The position numbers were made by a program, and so were the translations under genes. The notes under the pieces are model-generated. The model was given only the letters and a program-made list of their open reading frames with translations, was not told the DNA's origin and did no database searches. A stretch of 64,000 nt of DNA, taken from Chytriomyces cf. hyalinus JEL632. Lineage: Eukaryota > Chytridiomycota > Chytridiomycetes > Chytridiales > Chytriomycetaceae. Of this stretch, positions 10,695 through 22,149 are shown piece by piece (positions within the stretch are counted from its first letter, which is position 1; every line of letters starts with the position of its first letter). The DNA lies in contig JAIWWG010000001.1 of the NCBI GenBank assembly GCA_025435555.1, positions 744,001 through 808,000 on the forward strand, read 5' to 3'.

Positions 10695-12500
10695 TCAAAG
10701 TTCGTAACTCTCTGCCTCGACCTCGACCGTGCATGCCGACCTGTTTTCCTTCATGAACCTGTCTGCATCCCGCAGTCCATCACGTGTCAGCCCGGCTGGA
10801 CCGCAAACAAATACTCCGACTCGGACAAGCATCTCCCCATTGGCCAACATGGGTTTTACGAATTTCCCCAACACGCTTGTCAAGCTTGCACGCCCCTTAA
10901 ACACAAGTTCACTTTGCTCGAATTCACCAGACTGCTGTAGAAGAACTTGTTGTGATTTATCAACGTCTGCGCCCGAGGTTTCGTGCAGCTGAAGCATCAC
11001 TCTTCCGGTCTTGATCCAGTCCTTCAGGAGCGACATGTTTGCGGTTCCGCCAGACCTTGATGACCAGCAAAGCACGACTTTGGTGGGAATCACCTTCACA
11101 TCATTTTCTTCCAGAATTTTGCGGATACCAGCGGTGCACGCAGCCAAGCCAGTACCACCAACGTAAAACACAGCTACGTTGTGCATCTTGCCATAAACAG
11201 TCATGTCCATTTCCTTCCCGTACGGACCTTGCAGTACTACCGGTACATTTGCAAACGTGCTGTGGCCACCTTGCTTGTAGCACCGCAAATGCTCCGCAGC
11301 GAGAGTGCTCCACTCTTTGGCCTTGACACTTGGCGCAAACAAAAACGTGACAGATTTCTCGTCCGAGTGAGCAATCGACCAAGGGTGGTACTCAAATCTT
11401 GAAACGGACGGGATGTTGACACGCATGAATTGGCCGGGCTTTGCGTTGCGGGCCTTGGTGGTTGCGATCGTGACGGTGATGTACCCAGAGTCCTCAAAAA
11501 TAACATTGGTGACTGTGTCGTGGTAAAAGGTGGTGAAAGCGCGGATTCCAACGTCAATGATGTACATGAATAGACCTGCGTTTTGATTGATAAGCATCAA
11601 TGTTAGACAAGCGCGGAAGGAAGGAGGATCGAAGCACGCGGACTAACCAGGCATCAGGAAGTAGGCCATGCTTTGTGCATGCAGGTAGACCATGACCGTG
11701 TATGCGTACGTGAGGAAGTGAGTGTAGAAGAAAAAGTTGTAAAACTTGCGGCGGACAATGGCCAAGCTGCTGCCACAAATGATCACAAGCACCCAGAACG
11801 CGGCGAAACCAATGAGCAGATAATAGCCACCTTTTCCCCAGGCCCTACCCTCTGCACCCCGGAAAAGGTTCGCGCTGATCCCATCTTTCGTGAGATTGTA
11901 TGACAGCAAGTAGGAGATGAAGTGGCTGAGTGCCAACACTAGATTACCGATACCAATCCAAATATGCATGCGGACCATGGAAGTGTACGGAAGGTCGAGA
12001 AAGGTAGCAAAGAACGAGTTCTTGGAAGGAAGAATGTACAAGAAACCCATCAGTATAGCCACGCAGTCACCGCTGACCATCATGAATGTATGATAGACTA
12101 GCCGAATCCGAGAGTACTGCTGGATGAACCTGTCACCTCGTCTGTCCCACCAGAAGCGCCAGTATGTTACCGGCAACCCCACGCAGCAGATAAGAAGGAC
12201 ACTAAGGAACCATGCTGACTCGCCAATGGTGATTGTGGTCCCTGGGTAGATGCTCTTGGAAAGGACGCGGCGAAGACCAGGAACTCGCTTGGATGCCAAA
12301 ATGACGGCCGCAGAAAATGCCAAGAATCCGTAAAACACGGCCAGTGAGATGCGGATTTGGGGGGCAATAGCACCGTTGACACAATGGTCTGCCAAACACC
12401 AACTGCGGTTGTCCATCATGTAATAGACCACGACCAGAGACGCTGGGAAACTAGCAAGGGACACTGCCCCGAATACCAACTGGGCGGGAGTGTAAGGCAT
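10695..12500 (-). CDS. Ferric-reductase-type flavocytochrome (FRE/NOX superfamily), copy 2
   Basis: Two exons (12500-11648 and 11575-10695) give 577 residues, exactly the length of the downstream copy, with one intron (73 nt) at the same codon after the last membrane helix. Same parts: about seven helices, both haem His pairs ('MHIWIG...LSHF' and 'YTHFLT...LHAQ'), FAD motif HPWS, NAD-binding GGTGLAAC, and CGPAGL near the end. The flavin half is nearly colinear with copy 1, while the loops after the last NAD strand differ most ('GEFEQSELVFKG' against 'SAGAQSAFVRRG'). The first-exon starts (MPYTPAQLVFG and MPFTPAQLLFG) support both ATGs. The upstream region has three CCAAT boxes, suggesting common control with copy 1. 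Confidence 0.9.
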
Positions 12501-13727
12501 GTTTTTGTGTTTTTCTTGCAGTTTTTTTGTTCTGTTCGAGGCGCGACTTTGGTCTGTAAAAAGAAAAGGCAGTTGTTATAAGGGCGCGTCGTTTAGACAT
12601 GCGGGATTTACATTGACCAATCAGCAACCAGGATAAAATTTTTAAGTGCGACGGCTTTTCGGATCTGCAAGGACCACCAATCAGATTCGTCCGTTGAAAC
12701 CCAAGCATCCGAAAACGTTACATTTTATTGGTCACACAGTCCGAGACGCTTTCAAATGCCCCGAAGAACATTTACCGCATTTGTAAATATGACCATGTGC
12801 GTTCGAGATATGAACAAACGTGTCCTGCAGTGCATGTCATGTCAACTGGTCACTGTACCGGGAACTGTATTCATCACAGAGAGTGCCATCGCACTTGGAT
12901 CCAGGGGTGGTCAAGGACGGAAGCGGTGGTCGAATGTTCGCTTGCTGCCCAATGACAACTCATTGTGGGTTCTGATACCCAGGGCTCTTCTGCAAAGAGT
13001 TGAAACAAAGAAATGCGCCAGTTTTGCGCATCGAAAACCGCATTCGTGCTCCTTGTTTATTGTTTCTGCGTTCCCTGCGCACGAAGCAAAATATTAAACG
13101 CCTTTGACCAGATTCAGCAATTGCAGTGCCTCGCCAGCGTTATTGCGAGCGCAACATTTCCGTTCAACTTCATCCTCAAATATTTGAGCACAATGACTCG
13201 GTTCAGGCGGGCACAAAATACAGTTGTCTTAAGGATTTCTGAACCAGAAAAATTTGCCTGTGAAACTTGCACTCTTGTTCAATGTTTACATCTGATCTTG
13301 ACAGGTCACCCGTCATGTCGACTCCTGACGATTGAATAAACTGAAATGCTTACTCTGCCTCTGTTGCTTATAATGGCATTTACAGAACTCAAGACTTGAG
13401 AGAGACGCTGGAAACTGCACACATATCGATGTCATTGCAATACGTAAGGCGCTTCTGGAGGGGTCAACGCGGCAAGCGCGGCGTCGAAAGATGTTGTTGA
13501 TGTTCCTGAGGACATTTTTGAGTATTCAGATAATCAACTCTCAATCGGTGAGACATACATGCTCCTTCCATCCATCCCTGTCCACCCCCAACTCTCCATC
13601 ACATCTCAAGGGATATAGATGCAGCATCCTCTATGACTCTCTCTGTCGTCGGTCTATCAGATTGATTTGATGGAAGGCCTCTCGTTTCACTCGATCAACA
13701 GGCTAACTTTTTGACTCGAACAGAAAG
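12501..13727. other. Divergent promoter region between ferric reductase copy 2 and RPL30
   Basis: About 1.2 kb with no supported gene. A TTATAA at 12576-12581 is about 76 nt upstream of the reductase start. CCAATCAG occurs at 12617-12624 and again at 12677-12684, and ATTGG (CCAAT on the other strand) at 12727-12731; GATAA is at 12632. Open frames such as 12756-13097 have no domain. The RPL30 promoter should lie in the last few hundred bases. Confidence 0.45.
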
Positions 13728-14336
13728 ATGGCCCCCAAAGCTGAAGTCGCCGCCGCCGCCGCCCCCGTTGTTGCCGCCCCAATCAAGAAGGCCAAGAAGA
13801 ACGCCGGAGGTTTGTAGTTTCTTTCCTCCTCAAGGGGTTGGAGACTGCTCGAAACCAGAGATGGCTCGCCAGGCTTTCTCGCAAAACATCACACGGACAG
13901 TTGCTTCGAATATTGTTTCATATTCATGCTGCGAAGTGTGATGGAAAGGAAGCTTGGCGGAACCCCCTGTTATCGAAGCGTCTTCAGAAACCTCCAGTTT
14001 TCGTGACTGTGGACTAAGCATTGTCCGCACCTCGTAGAGACCATCAACTCCCGTCTTGCTCTCGTCATGAAGTCTGGAAAGTACACCTTGGGTTACAAGT
14101 CCACCTTGAAGACCATCCGCAACGGAAAGGCCAAGCTCCTCCTCATCTCTGGAAACTGCCCCCCATTGAGAAAGTCTGAGCTCGAATACTACGCCATGCT
14201 TTCCAAGACTGCCGTTCACCACTACTCTGGAAACAACATTGACCTTGGAACTGCCTGTGGAAAGTACTTCCGTGTCGGAGTCTTGAGCATCATTGATGCC
14301 GGTGACTCTGACATCATCTCCCGCCCATTGGAATAA
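13728..14336 (+). CDS. RPL30: 60S ribosomal protein L30 (eL30)
   Basis: Two exons (13728-13809 and 14038-14336) give 126 residues. eL30 is a kink-turn RNA-binding protein of the large subunit. Exon 1 encodes a Lys/Ala-rich leader ([14 protein letters not shown]...), and exon 2 the whole L7Ae-type fold: '[19 protein letters not shown]', '[19 protein letters not shown]', '[20 protein letters not shown]', '[11 protein letters not shown]' and '[10 protein letters not shown]'. The join makes codon GAG (E) from G plus AG. The leader is longer than in yeast or animal eL30 (usually about 10 residues before the fold). In yeast, L30 represses splicing of its own RNA by binding near the 5' splice site; whether this 228 nt intron is so regulated cannot be seen. 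Confidence 0.95.
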
Positions 14337-14773
14337 GCGTGGTGTCTCTTGAGTGATCTGGGGATTGAATGCGTCCATTGAAATAAATTTATGGGTTCCT
14401 GACTCAGAAATTCCACCGTGCGCCTGATAATGTATGCTTCACACGCCTGGCTCGCCCCCTTCTGGTCAAACAGCCAGAAATGGCTGCTGCTGAAACGAAA
14501 TCAGCAGGGTCTCCCATTACATCCCAACAGGCGTTGAGCATTTTGACGCATCAATCTTGCTGGATCTGCCGCTTTTTCTCTGCCTAGTTTGGACGGGCAT
14601 GCAGCTGAGGTGAAATTCTGGAAATCTGGGGGTTCTGCACCCTTCTGCCAGAGAAAAGCATCCAATTGTACAGGCCACGGTTTGAACGTAAACAAAAAAA
14701 AAATAAAGACACCAGACAACCCTTTATAAATAGTCCGAAAACGCAAACCCGTGATAAAAGTCCGATAACGTTT
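14337..14773. other. Shared 3' region of convergent genes
   Basis: An AAATAAATT element near 14382 follows the RPL30 stop and is a likely polyadenylation signal. No gene was recognised in the remainder. Confidence 0.4.
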
Positions 14774-17700
14774 TCAAAGATCCTCGTGGTCGACCGATCT
14801 TCTTCTTCTGATAATGCGTTGAGACTCTTCCTCGTCAGCATCTCTTTCGGCCTTCTTGTTCTCCTTTTCCTTCTTTTCCTTCTCCTCCTTCTCCTTCTTC
14901 TCCTTCTCCTTCTTATCCTTTTCCTTCTTATCCTTTTCCTTCTTATCCTTCTCCTTCTTATCCTTTTCCTTCTGATCCTTCTCCTTCTTCGTCTCTTTTT
15001 TAGTTTGCTTCTTCGGGTGTTTCTTTCCATACTTTGTCAAGTCCTTCTCGCACCGCTTTCCAGTGAAGCCCTTCTTGCACATGCACCCACCCTGCGAGCA
15101 ATCCCCCTGTCCCTTGACACAGTCACATTTATGATCTCCCAATCCCAAGTTTCGGCTGACTTTGTTTGCCTGCCGCACCATGTCCGCCAACGTGTACTTC
15201 ACAGTGTTGTTCCGGTACTTGACCACTGCGTTGTCGTCCTCCGGCTTCCGCTTGGGGTACTTCTTCTTCCATGCAGGCTTCTTTCCCTTCTTGCCGTCGC
15301 GTCTGCCAACTTCGTGGTCGTCCCCCTTGTCGGCGAGTTCTTCAACGTGCGCTTGAATGTTGATGACAGTGTGTGTGCATTTTTGTTGGAAGGCCACCTT
15401 GTGTGCGTCAATCAAGTCGAAGCTGAGACATTAAAAAGATGTTTAGGTTTCTCCCTCAACAGCACCAGAAAGTGAATTTCAAAAAAATACAAAATATTGG
15501 AACAAATAGTTACCTGCCACTCATGATGCAATCATTCACACATGCCTGAATCGCAAGCGTCTCGTTCAGGAACGGGCATGAATCGCCATCAATTGCCAAG
15601 TCACATGCTTCATGTGCGTCATGTTTAAATCCATCCGTAACGTTGAATCCAGGTTGCTCCAAGTCCACTTCATCGTCACGTGCATACTTTCTGAGGGTGG
15701 ATCTTTCTTTGGGGTTAACGTTCGCAGGAAGATAAAAGAGAGTGGAATCGGCTGGAGGCATCGTTTTAACGATAGGACCCTTCGTGGTGATGTTCGTTGT
15801 GTGCATCATGTAGCCGCGTGGACTCTGTGCAATCAAAAATAATTGAACGGTAAGAAAGATCTCAAATATAAAACCACACGAAAATCATTTACAGCGTATG
15901 GAGCGGGTCTATAACTGCGGATCGGCATTTTCTGCGTTGCTGAGCATCTACAGGGATGTTTAAAATAGGATATCTTCAGAAGTTCATTGAGCAAATACTA
16001 ACCTTCTTGTGGGAAAGAGACCGCCTGGGATTCCATTGCCAAGGGAATCGACACATCTGTCCAAAAGCACATCTCCATCACCAACACGGTTGCGTTGCCC
16101 GAATTCAATTGCGTAGCCGCTCAGCGCATAACCATTCACTGTGCTGCTGGGGCTGGACAATGAATAAACGTCAGCGGATGACAAGGAATACCTATTGTTT
16201 CAATAATAGCTTACAGATTGAGGGTGGGCGGAGCATACTTGTACCAGCTTTTCATCTGATGCGGCGGTAAAAAGGTTTACAAATTGGCGCGTTAAATTAA
16301 AATGAGCCTACCTCGGTTGGGTCGTGGATAAAGTCGTTTGCCTTGATGCCATCCATTTGACCCACCATACCGCCCGAGGTTGCATTACCGCCACGTGGCT
16401 TGACATACTTTCCAGGAACTTGCTGGGTAATGCACAGGTACCAACTGCAGTGAGCTCCCGTGCAGAACCATCGATAACTGGCCACGTTGATAACGAAACC
16501 TTTCAAAAAGCACAGCTGTTAGTTCGCGCTCGGTGTAAAATGGATCAATTCAAGCAATACCGGTATCAAACTGAAGCTGCACATTCCACCCATGATCGTG
16601 TTTTGCCGACGTCACAAACACGTCCACTTGACCCAATCCTTGCCCAATGGGCTGCAAAAAGAAGATCAGATTGAGACAGCAGAATTGGGCAAAAAACACC
16701 TGCCATTGAAACGGCAGGTCTGCCTGAGGACTTGACCGCGTCCCACGGTGCAATGACAACCAGGGTTTGCTCGTATTGGACAACCAAGGAATCAATGCAC
16801 GTGACGTAATGATTGCAAGAGTACTGCCTCGCTTGAATGTATACTCCGTAGTACTGAGATCTGAAAAACCAGAACCAACCAAGATCTTGGTCTGAAGAAG
16901 ACGGGGAAGTGAGTAGGGATATTGACATGCGCGTGAGGCAAGTTTAACGTACAATCCATGTAATTGCCGTCAGGAGTCCAGACTGAAAAAGCGAAACGAA
17001 AGAGAACAGAAGCACCGTTAGAATGGACGAGCTATCAAAAACTGACATTCATATAAAGTGCGCATACAGTGTGGGTCTCCACAAACATACGAAGTGGTTG
17101 AGTATGAGTCAATGGTGTAAGAAGCAGGAATAACTCCTTCACACCAAGCGGAGGATTCGTCTTTTGCATCCGGAAAAATGGCGATGTAGGGAATGGGGAC
17201 GTCCACTTGAAGAACTGTTTTACAAAAAATCAAGAGTCAGTGGGAGCTGTGGAGACGGCAAGGTTCATTTCTCAAACCTCCAGCCAATCCAAGACCGTAG
17301 CAGTAGATTGATTTGGGTGTATTGAAATTCGTTTGGTTCCACTGGAGTTGCATGGGAAAAGCATCAGTCGACTTGAAAAAACGAGAAACAATAACTCACA
17401 AAATGTGCGATGCTATCACAAACGACTCCTCGGTTTGCAGTTGATTCCGGGTCCTCAGGTTGCCAATTGCCTGATTTATCATACTGGTAGTTGGCCTCGT
17501 CGTCGTAGTAGAGATACACGTAGACTCCTGTGATATGATATGTTTTTATCAGGAACGCGTTCTCAGGTTACGAAAGAGATGTTTGATTTTACCGCAGTCC
17601 GACTTTGGAAAAAGCTTCGTGTTATTTATCCACAGCTTCAGCTCGGCACCCGGCTGGTCACTTGATTTAAAAGCCCATTTCTGCAGGATCGAGAAAAGGA

Positions 17701-17870
17701 ATCAGAGGATTGAGGTTGCTGGGTGGGCGAAAGGCATGGAAGATACGCACGTTGTTTGGGCCCTTGTTGAAGGCAAGCATATCCTTATTGCATGACTGGG
17801 TTATGACATCGGCCAGAATGAGAGACGCGAGACACGCGAGTAGTGTAGTCAGGGCCGGGAGGTTTTTCAT
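14774..17870 (-). CDS. Secreted VWFD-like and EGF-like protein with Lys/Glu-rich tail
   Basis: Fourteen exons in phase (17870-17751, 17680-17593, 17527-17400, 17341-17278, 17214-17068, 16982-16953, 16891-16700, 16638-16561, 16499-16312, 16255-16215, 16152-16003, 15947-15893, 15824-15514, 15422-14774) encode about 746 residues. Residues 1-22 are a signal peptide. A VWFD-like module runs from CGDPHFWTPDGNYMDY (exons 5-7), through a 'FFRSQYYGVYIQ' strand, to 'GMVGQMDGIKANDF', the counterpart of the family's GxCGxxNGxxxDD loop. One EGF-like unit follows (cysteines in CDCVKGQGDC and CMCKKGFTGKRC). The last 75 residues are KKEKD repeats, then RIIRRRR and an acidic end. Intron 3 is set to 17399-17342 because CTGAT precedes its acceptor; the acceptor of exon 8 is less sure. 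A role in adhesion or wall matrix is inference. Confidence 0.75.
14865..15000. repeat. Pyrimidine-rich short tandem repeat coding for KKEKD units
   Basis: Degenerate 12-15 bp units of the type TCCTTCTTATCCTTT repeat along the plus strand. On the minus strand they encode the Lys/Glu/Asp-rich tail of the VWFD/EGF-like protein. The strong strand asymmetry also produces a spurious poly-Leu frame on the plus strand. Confidence 0.8.
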
Positions 17871-18361
17871 TCCAGTCAACTGTTTTGTTTGTTTGTTTTT
17901 TGTGCTTGGTTTTTGAAAAGTTTGTGCGCATTTTATTTTGGCGGGTCTCCAAGAATATAACTTTAAACATAGTTTCCGTCAAGCAGGAACAACAAAGGGC
18001 GTCTCCACAAGATACAAGCGGCGTATTTTATGCATTAGAGATGCAAGTGGGAGCAGATTGCGCATGACTGCGTGTGTAGATCATCCACTGCATCTGCGCA
18101 ATGTTCAGTCAGAGGGGATGCGATGATGGCATGTTGCAAGAATACCACCTGAATATTGAGGCTATGAAGCAGAATAACAGCAGCAAAAAAGCACAAACAG
18201 TTTGAGGGGTGCCGGACACGCGCGCAGTCCGAAAAAGCGGTTTGTCATAAATTGGGTTTCCAGAGTTCGAATTTAAGTGCAAAAACGTGCTCGCAATCAA
18301 ACGGAACGAATAAATAGTTTGGGTCCGCGTTTTACTTGGAACAAGTTTACACAAGCAGCAA
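17871..18361. other. Divergent promoter region
   Basis: About 490 bp between the start of the VWFD/EGF-like gene and the receptor gene; both promoters must lie here. No other gene was recognised. Confidence 0.45.
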
Positions 18362-21300
18362 ATGAGGTTCTCGACGCAGATCGCAGTGCGTCTGATCCTC
18401 CCCATCGTGGTCGGCTCGCTGCTCATCACAGCCGGATGCATCCTCTTCTTCATGCTGCGGGTGCCGCGCGAGACCAACGCTCTGCAGGAAACCCTCGCCG
18501 CAAACGAACTCCGCCACTTCTGCAGCAACGCCCAGGGTGCCGCCACCCTCGTCGACGCTGTTTTTGCCCAGTTTGCCAGGCAGATCAGTGCTGCCGCCCG
18601 TACTGCGAGGAACAGTCTTGGCACAGACGGTGCTCAGTCGGACCCTCTGATTGCACCTCCCGCGAGCATCTACACATCTTACTTTGCAGGTGGATACATT
18701 CTGTTTCACCCTATGTAACCATAACTTGAACAAGCGCCCCACCCACTTCAGGAACTCTCGACAACGCAACACCTCCACTTCCACAAGACCCGGCCCTCTA
18801 TTCTGCGCTCTATCAGGACAACATTACAACCCTTGCCCAGTTCAATGCCCGCATGCCAGACCCCACCTCCGTCCTCGACAATGTCTTCAGACCTGCTGTG
18901 CTCAACCAGCCCAAGGTCCGCGGAATCCAGATGGGATTTGCCGACACGGCCTGGCGTATATATCCGCTTGTGTACAACAAGACTTCATTTGATCCGCGTG
19001 CAAGTGGTTTCTGCCAGGGCGAGTCAGTGTCACCTGATTTGAAAGGAACATCCGGATTCAAGCCGCTATGTCGCCAATTTTACCTTGTGGCTGCCAACTC
19101 CAACTTGTCGACTTCAACGGAAAACAATGCAACTCCAGGCTTGTCTAAACCAGTGTTTACAAATCCGTATCCGGCAGCAGTGTCGGGCCAATTGCTCGTG
19201 TCCGCTTCAGTCGCTCTTTTCCGAAACGGTAGGCTCTACGGCGTTTTGGCGCTTCAGATTCTGGTGGAGACTCTTGCAAACAAGTTGGCAAACACTCCCA
19301 TACTTAATAATGGTTACATTTACATTATTGATGTGAGTTGGTAGTTCCCCCTTACGTAATTCTGTTTGTTTGTGCTCAACAGTCTCCTTCAAATCCTTTA
19401 GAATTCAGCCAATGCAAACATCATCATGTTTCCAAAGTCGAGAACTCCAGTGAACATTTATAACGCGGACCGTACGACTCCTCTCTCTGAAGTGGAATTC
19501 AGAAATGACACTACTCTCACCTCCGCGTTCCTCACCCAAGTCCGTTCCCTTTTGGACAAACAACAATCTGGCTCATACATGAAGCCAGATGGATCTGCCT
19601 GGACTTTTGCCGCTGCATCTGTCCGATCAACCTCTCATATTCTCATCGTCACTGCCCCAAATTCAGACATCAGCGCCCTTTCAGACAACTTACGAACAGC
19701 ATTCACAATTTTAATTGCAGCTGCGCTTTCTGTGGCCATTTTCGTGGCATTGTTGGCAGCGTTCTGCAGCTACAGAATCACCAACTCTCTCGCAAAGAAA
19801 ATCATCAAGCCGATTGACGATATGGTGGAAAAGCTTGGTCTCATTTCAAAGAATAGGTTGGACATTGAGTTTGAAGCGCAACCTCTCATGTCGCGCGAGT
19901 TAAACAATGTGAACGAAAATTTCAAGAACTTGCTGGTAATTTCTTTTCTTCCCCATGCGGGTATGTGGTACCCTGAAAACTTACCATCTTCCTCCCATTT
20001 CAAAGACCGCCGTGAGATTCGGAAATAATGCATATTATGCCGACAACTTGCAACTTGCCCTCGAAAACTATCTGACGGCTGAAGCCCTGATGATCAAGCT
20101 TGGCAACAAACGCGGCGAAGGAGTGTGTTCAAACAATCTTGGAAACGTCTACCGCATGATCGATGGAGAATTCCAAAAGGCCTCCCTGAAATACACCCGC
20201 GCCATTGAAATTGCGACATTGATGTTGGATTCACCAAAGAACAGTGTCGAAACACAATTGGCTCTCAAGACTGTACTGGCCAATCGGTTGAATAACATGG
20301 GAGTGCTTTGGAAAGAAAACTTCAAGGCATCTTCTGGAGGAGATGGTGGGGCTGTTCTGAGTCAGCAGCATGCTGAGATGGCCGAAACGTATTTCACCCG
20401 AAGTTTAAGTCTCCATCGACAGACGGACAACTTGGAGGGAATTGCCCAAGTCTCTGGAAACATTGGACAGGTTTGACATTACGTTTTATTCTTTCACCCT
20501 TCTCTCGCTTACTGTATTGTTCCTGCGTTCACAGCTATATCTGACGCAAAACCGTGTCCCCGAAGCCGCTGAACTTCTCACTGACGCATTCAATCTCATT
20601 CGTAAACGAAATGACAATCCAATCGCCTTGCAATACGCATGCATGAATATGGGTCTCCTTGCTGAAAAGCAAGGCAACTTTCAAGATGCAGCCACCTGGT
20701 ACCTATTTGTCCTGCAGCGGTTTAACGTGGTTGTCGCGTTTGTGCAAAAGCTCGTCTTGGAGCGTTTGATTGCCTTGTGTGAGGAGACGCGCGAAGACAA
20801 GGGTGTGAACAGACCCGAGCTTGCTAAGGTCCTGAAGGAGCTGGCTGCCCCTCTGTTTAACGTGAGCGGATCTCGCGCGGCATTGTATAGTCGGAAAGAT
20901 ATTACTTTCGTTCTTGACACTTCTGGTGAGTCATTTTTTCTTGATGTGGTATAATGGCGTCCACTGAACAGGATTCCCAAAAAACAATGAAAACAGGCTC
21001 CATGTCCGGCGCGTTCATCCGTACATGCCGCAACTCCATCAAGACCATTATTACAGAAACTTGCGCACCAGACGACATTCTCAGCCTCATCAAATTCGAC
21101 CACATTTGCACCACCTTGTTCACAAAACTCACGAAAGCAGACCCTGCTTCACTGAAACAAATGCTGTACCAGATTGATAACAATACCGAGGCTGACGGTG
21201 GAACTGCATTTTATGAAGCAATCGCATCCGCAATGATGACCATCTCCAATAATGCCGTGGCGGATCGGTCCATTGACACGTGGATCGTTGCATTAACTGA

Positions 21301-21574
21301 TGGTGACGACTACAGCAACCGCAAGCGTCAATGTCTGGCCGAAATTCGAAACATTTTTCAGAGGGGTAACAATGGTGGCGTCAGGATTGGTATGATTGTC
21401 ATTACTGTGGGCAATTTAACGTCGGAAGATGATATTCGTGCGATGCTTGCGTTTGCTGGGGAGAAGCGGGGACTGCTCATTCGGTCGGAGGCGAGTTCGG
21501 ATGGCATCCGCGATGCGTTTGGAAAGGCGGTGAAGGTTATGCAGGGTGGGGAGGTGAGTGTAGAGAGCTTGTAA
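18362..21574 (+). CDS. Transmembrane receptor: dCache sensor, HAMP, TPR repeats, VWA domain
   Basis: Six exons (18362-18689, 18752-19332, 19402-19935, 20006-20470, 20535-20925, 20997-21574), all in phase, encode about 958 residues. TM1 is at about residues 9-31 and TM2 at 402-426. The 370 residues between them look like a dCache ligand-sensing domain ('YPLVYNKTSFDPRASGF', 'ALFRNGRLYGVLALQI', 'GYIYIIDNSANANII'). After TM2 comes a HAMP-like linker ('IIKPIDDMVEKLG', then 'SRELNNVNENFKNLL'). Residues about 482-740 carry TPR helices ('GNNAYYADNLQLALENYLTA', 'CSNNLGNVYRM', 'NMGLLAEKQGNFQDAATWY'). The C-terminus is a VWA domain with full MIDAS: DTSGSMSG near 762, DGGT, and ALTDGDD. It would sense an outside solute and signal through protein contacts, not through a kinase, as no catalytic domain is visible. 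Ligand and partners are unknown. Confidence 0.85.
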
Positions 21575-22149
21575 TGTGTTGAATTTTGGGATGGGAATAA
21601 GGAATGCTCTGTTTTTGGAAATGATGATTTAGTTTGGGTGAAGAGACGTTGTAGTTTTTTTTTTTTGCAGTTCCTGAAACTCGAAGCATGTACATTATAG
21701 CGCAGAAAACTGTCTGAAATGCAGTGCAGAATAAAGGCATGTTTTCTGGTGCAGTCCAAGATTGGTAAGTGTCTTGATAATTAATGAAGGATGAAGTTGC
21801 TTTTTGGTTGGTCACAGCAACATGCAGCCAGCACCTTCTGCGCTGCAGCACTGGTTTCAGAGTGGACAGACACGACACACTCCTTTATGCCTTTTTTCAA
21901 TAGGTGGTAACATGATTCGTGGAATATGGAAATCCAGCACGCCTCAACTGTAAAACGAGTTCATAAAAGCGAGATGCGCATCGGCGGGTACAATTGACCA
22001 GTGCCTTCTTTCAGGAACAATATTTTTTCCTCGCTAATGGGGCGCACGTTTCAGGCTCAGAAACAATGCAAAAGGAGTCTTTTTCCTTGGTAAAACTGTT
22101 CCTTCCAACAAAAACAAATCAAACCGAAGAAAACCCAAAACCCAAAAAA
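21575..22149. other. Intergenic, no gene recognised
   Basis: 3' flank of the receptor gene and promoter of SKP1. It contains a T9-10 run near 21655 and no supported coding region. Confidence 0.5.

Noticed and set aside
14666-15475. 269-codon plus-strand frame with a poly-Leu stretch resembling a membrane segment
   Set aside because: It is the antisense of the Lys/Glu repeat tail of the VWFD/EGF-like gene; the poly-Leu is the reverse complement of AAG/GAG repeats.
17372-17399. A 28 nt intron in the VWFD/EGF-like gene
   Set aside because: A longer intron (17342-17399) with a CTGAT branch point and a CCAG acceptor keeps the same phase and is of normal size.
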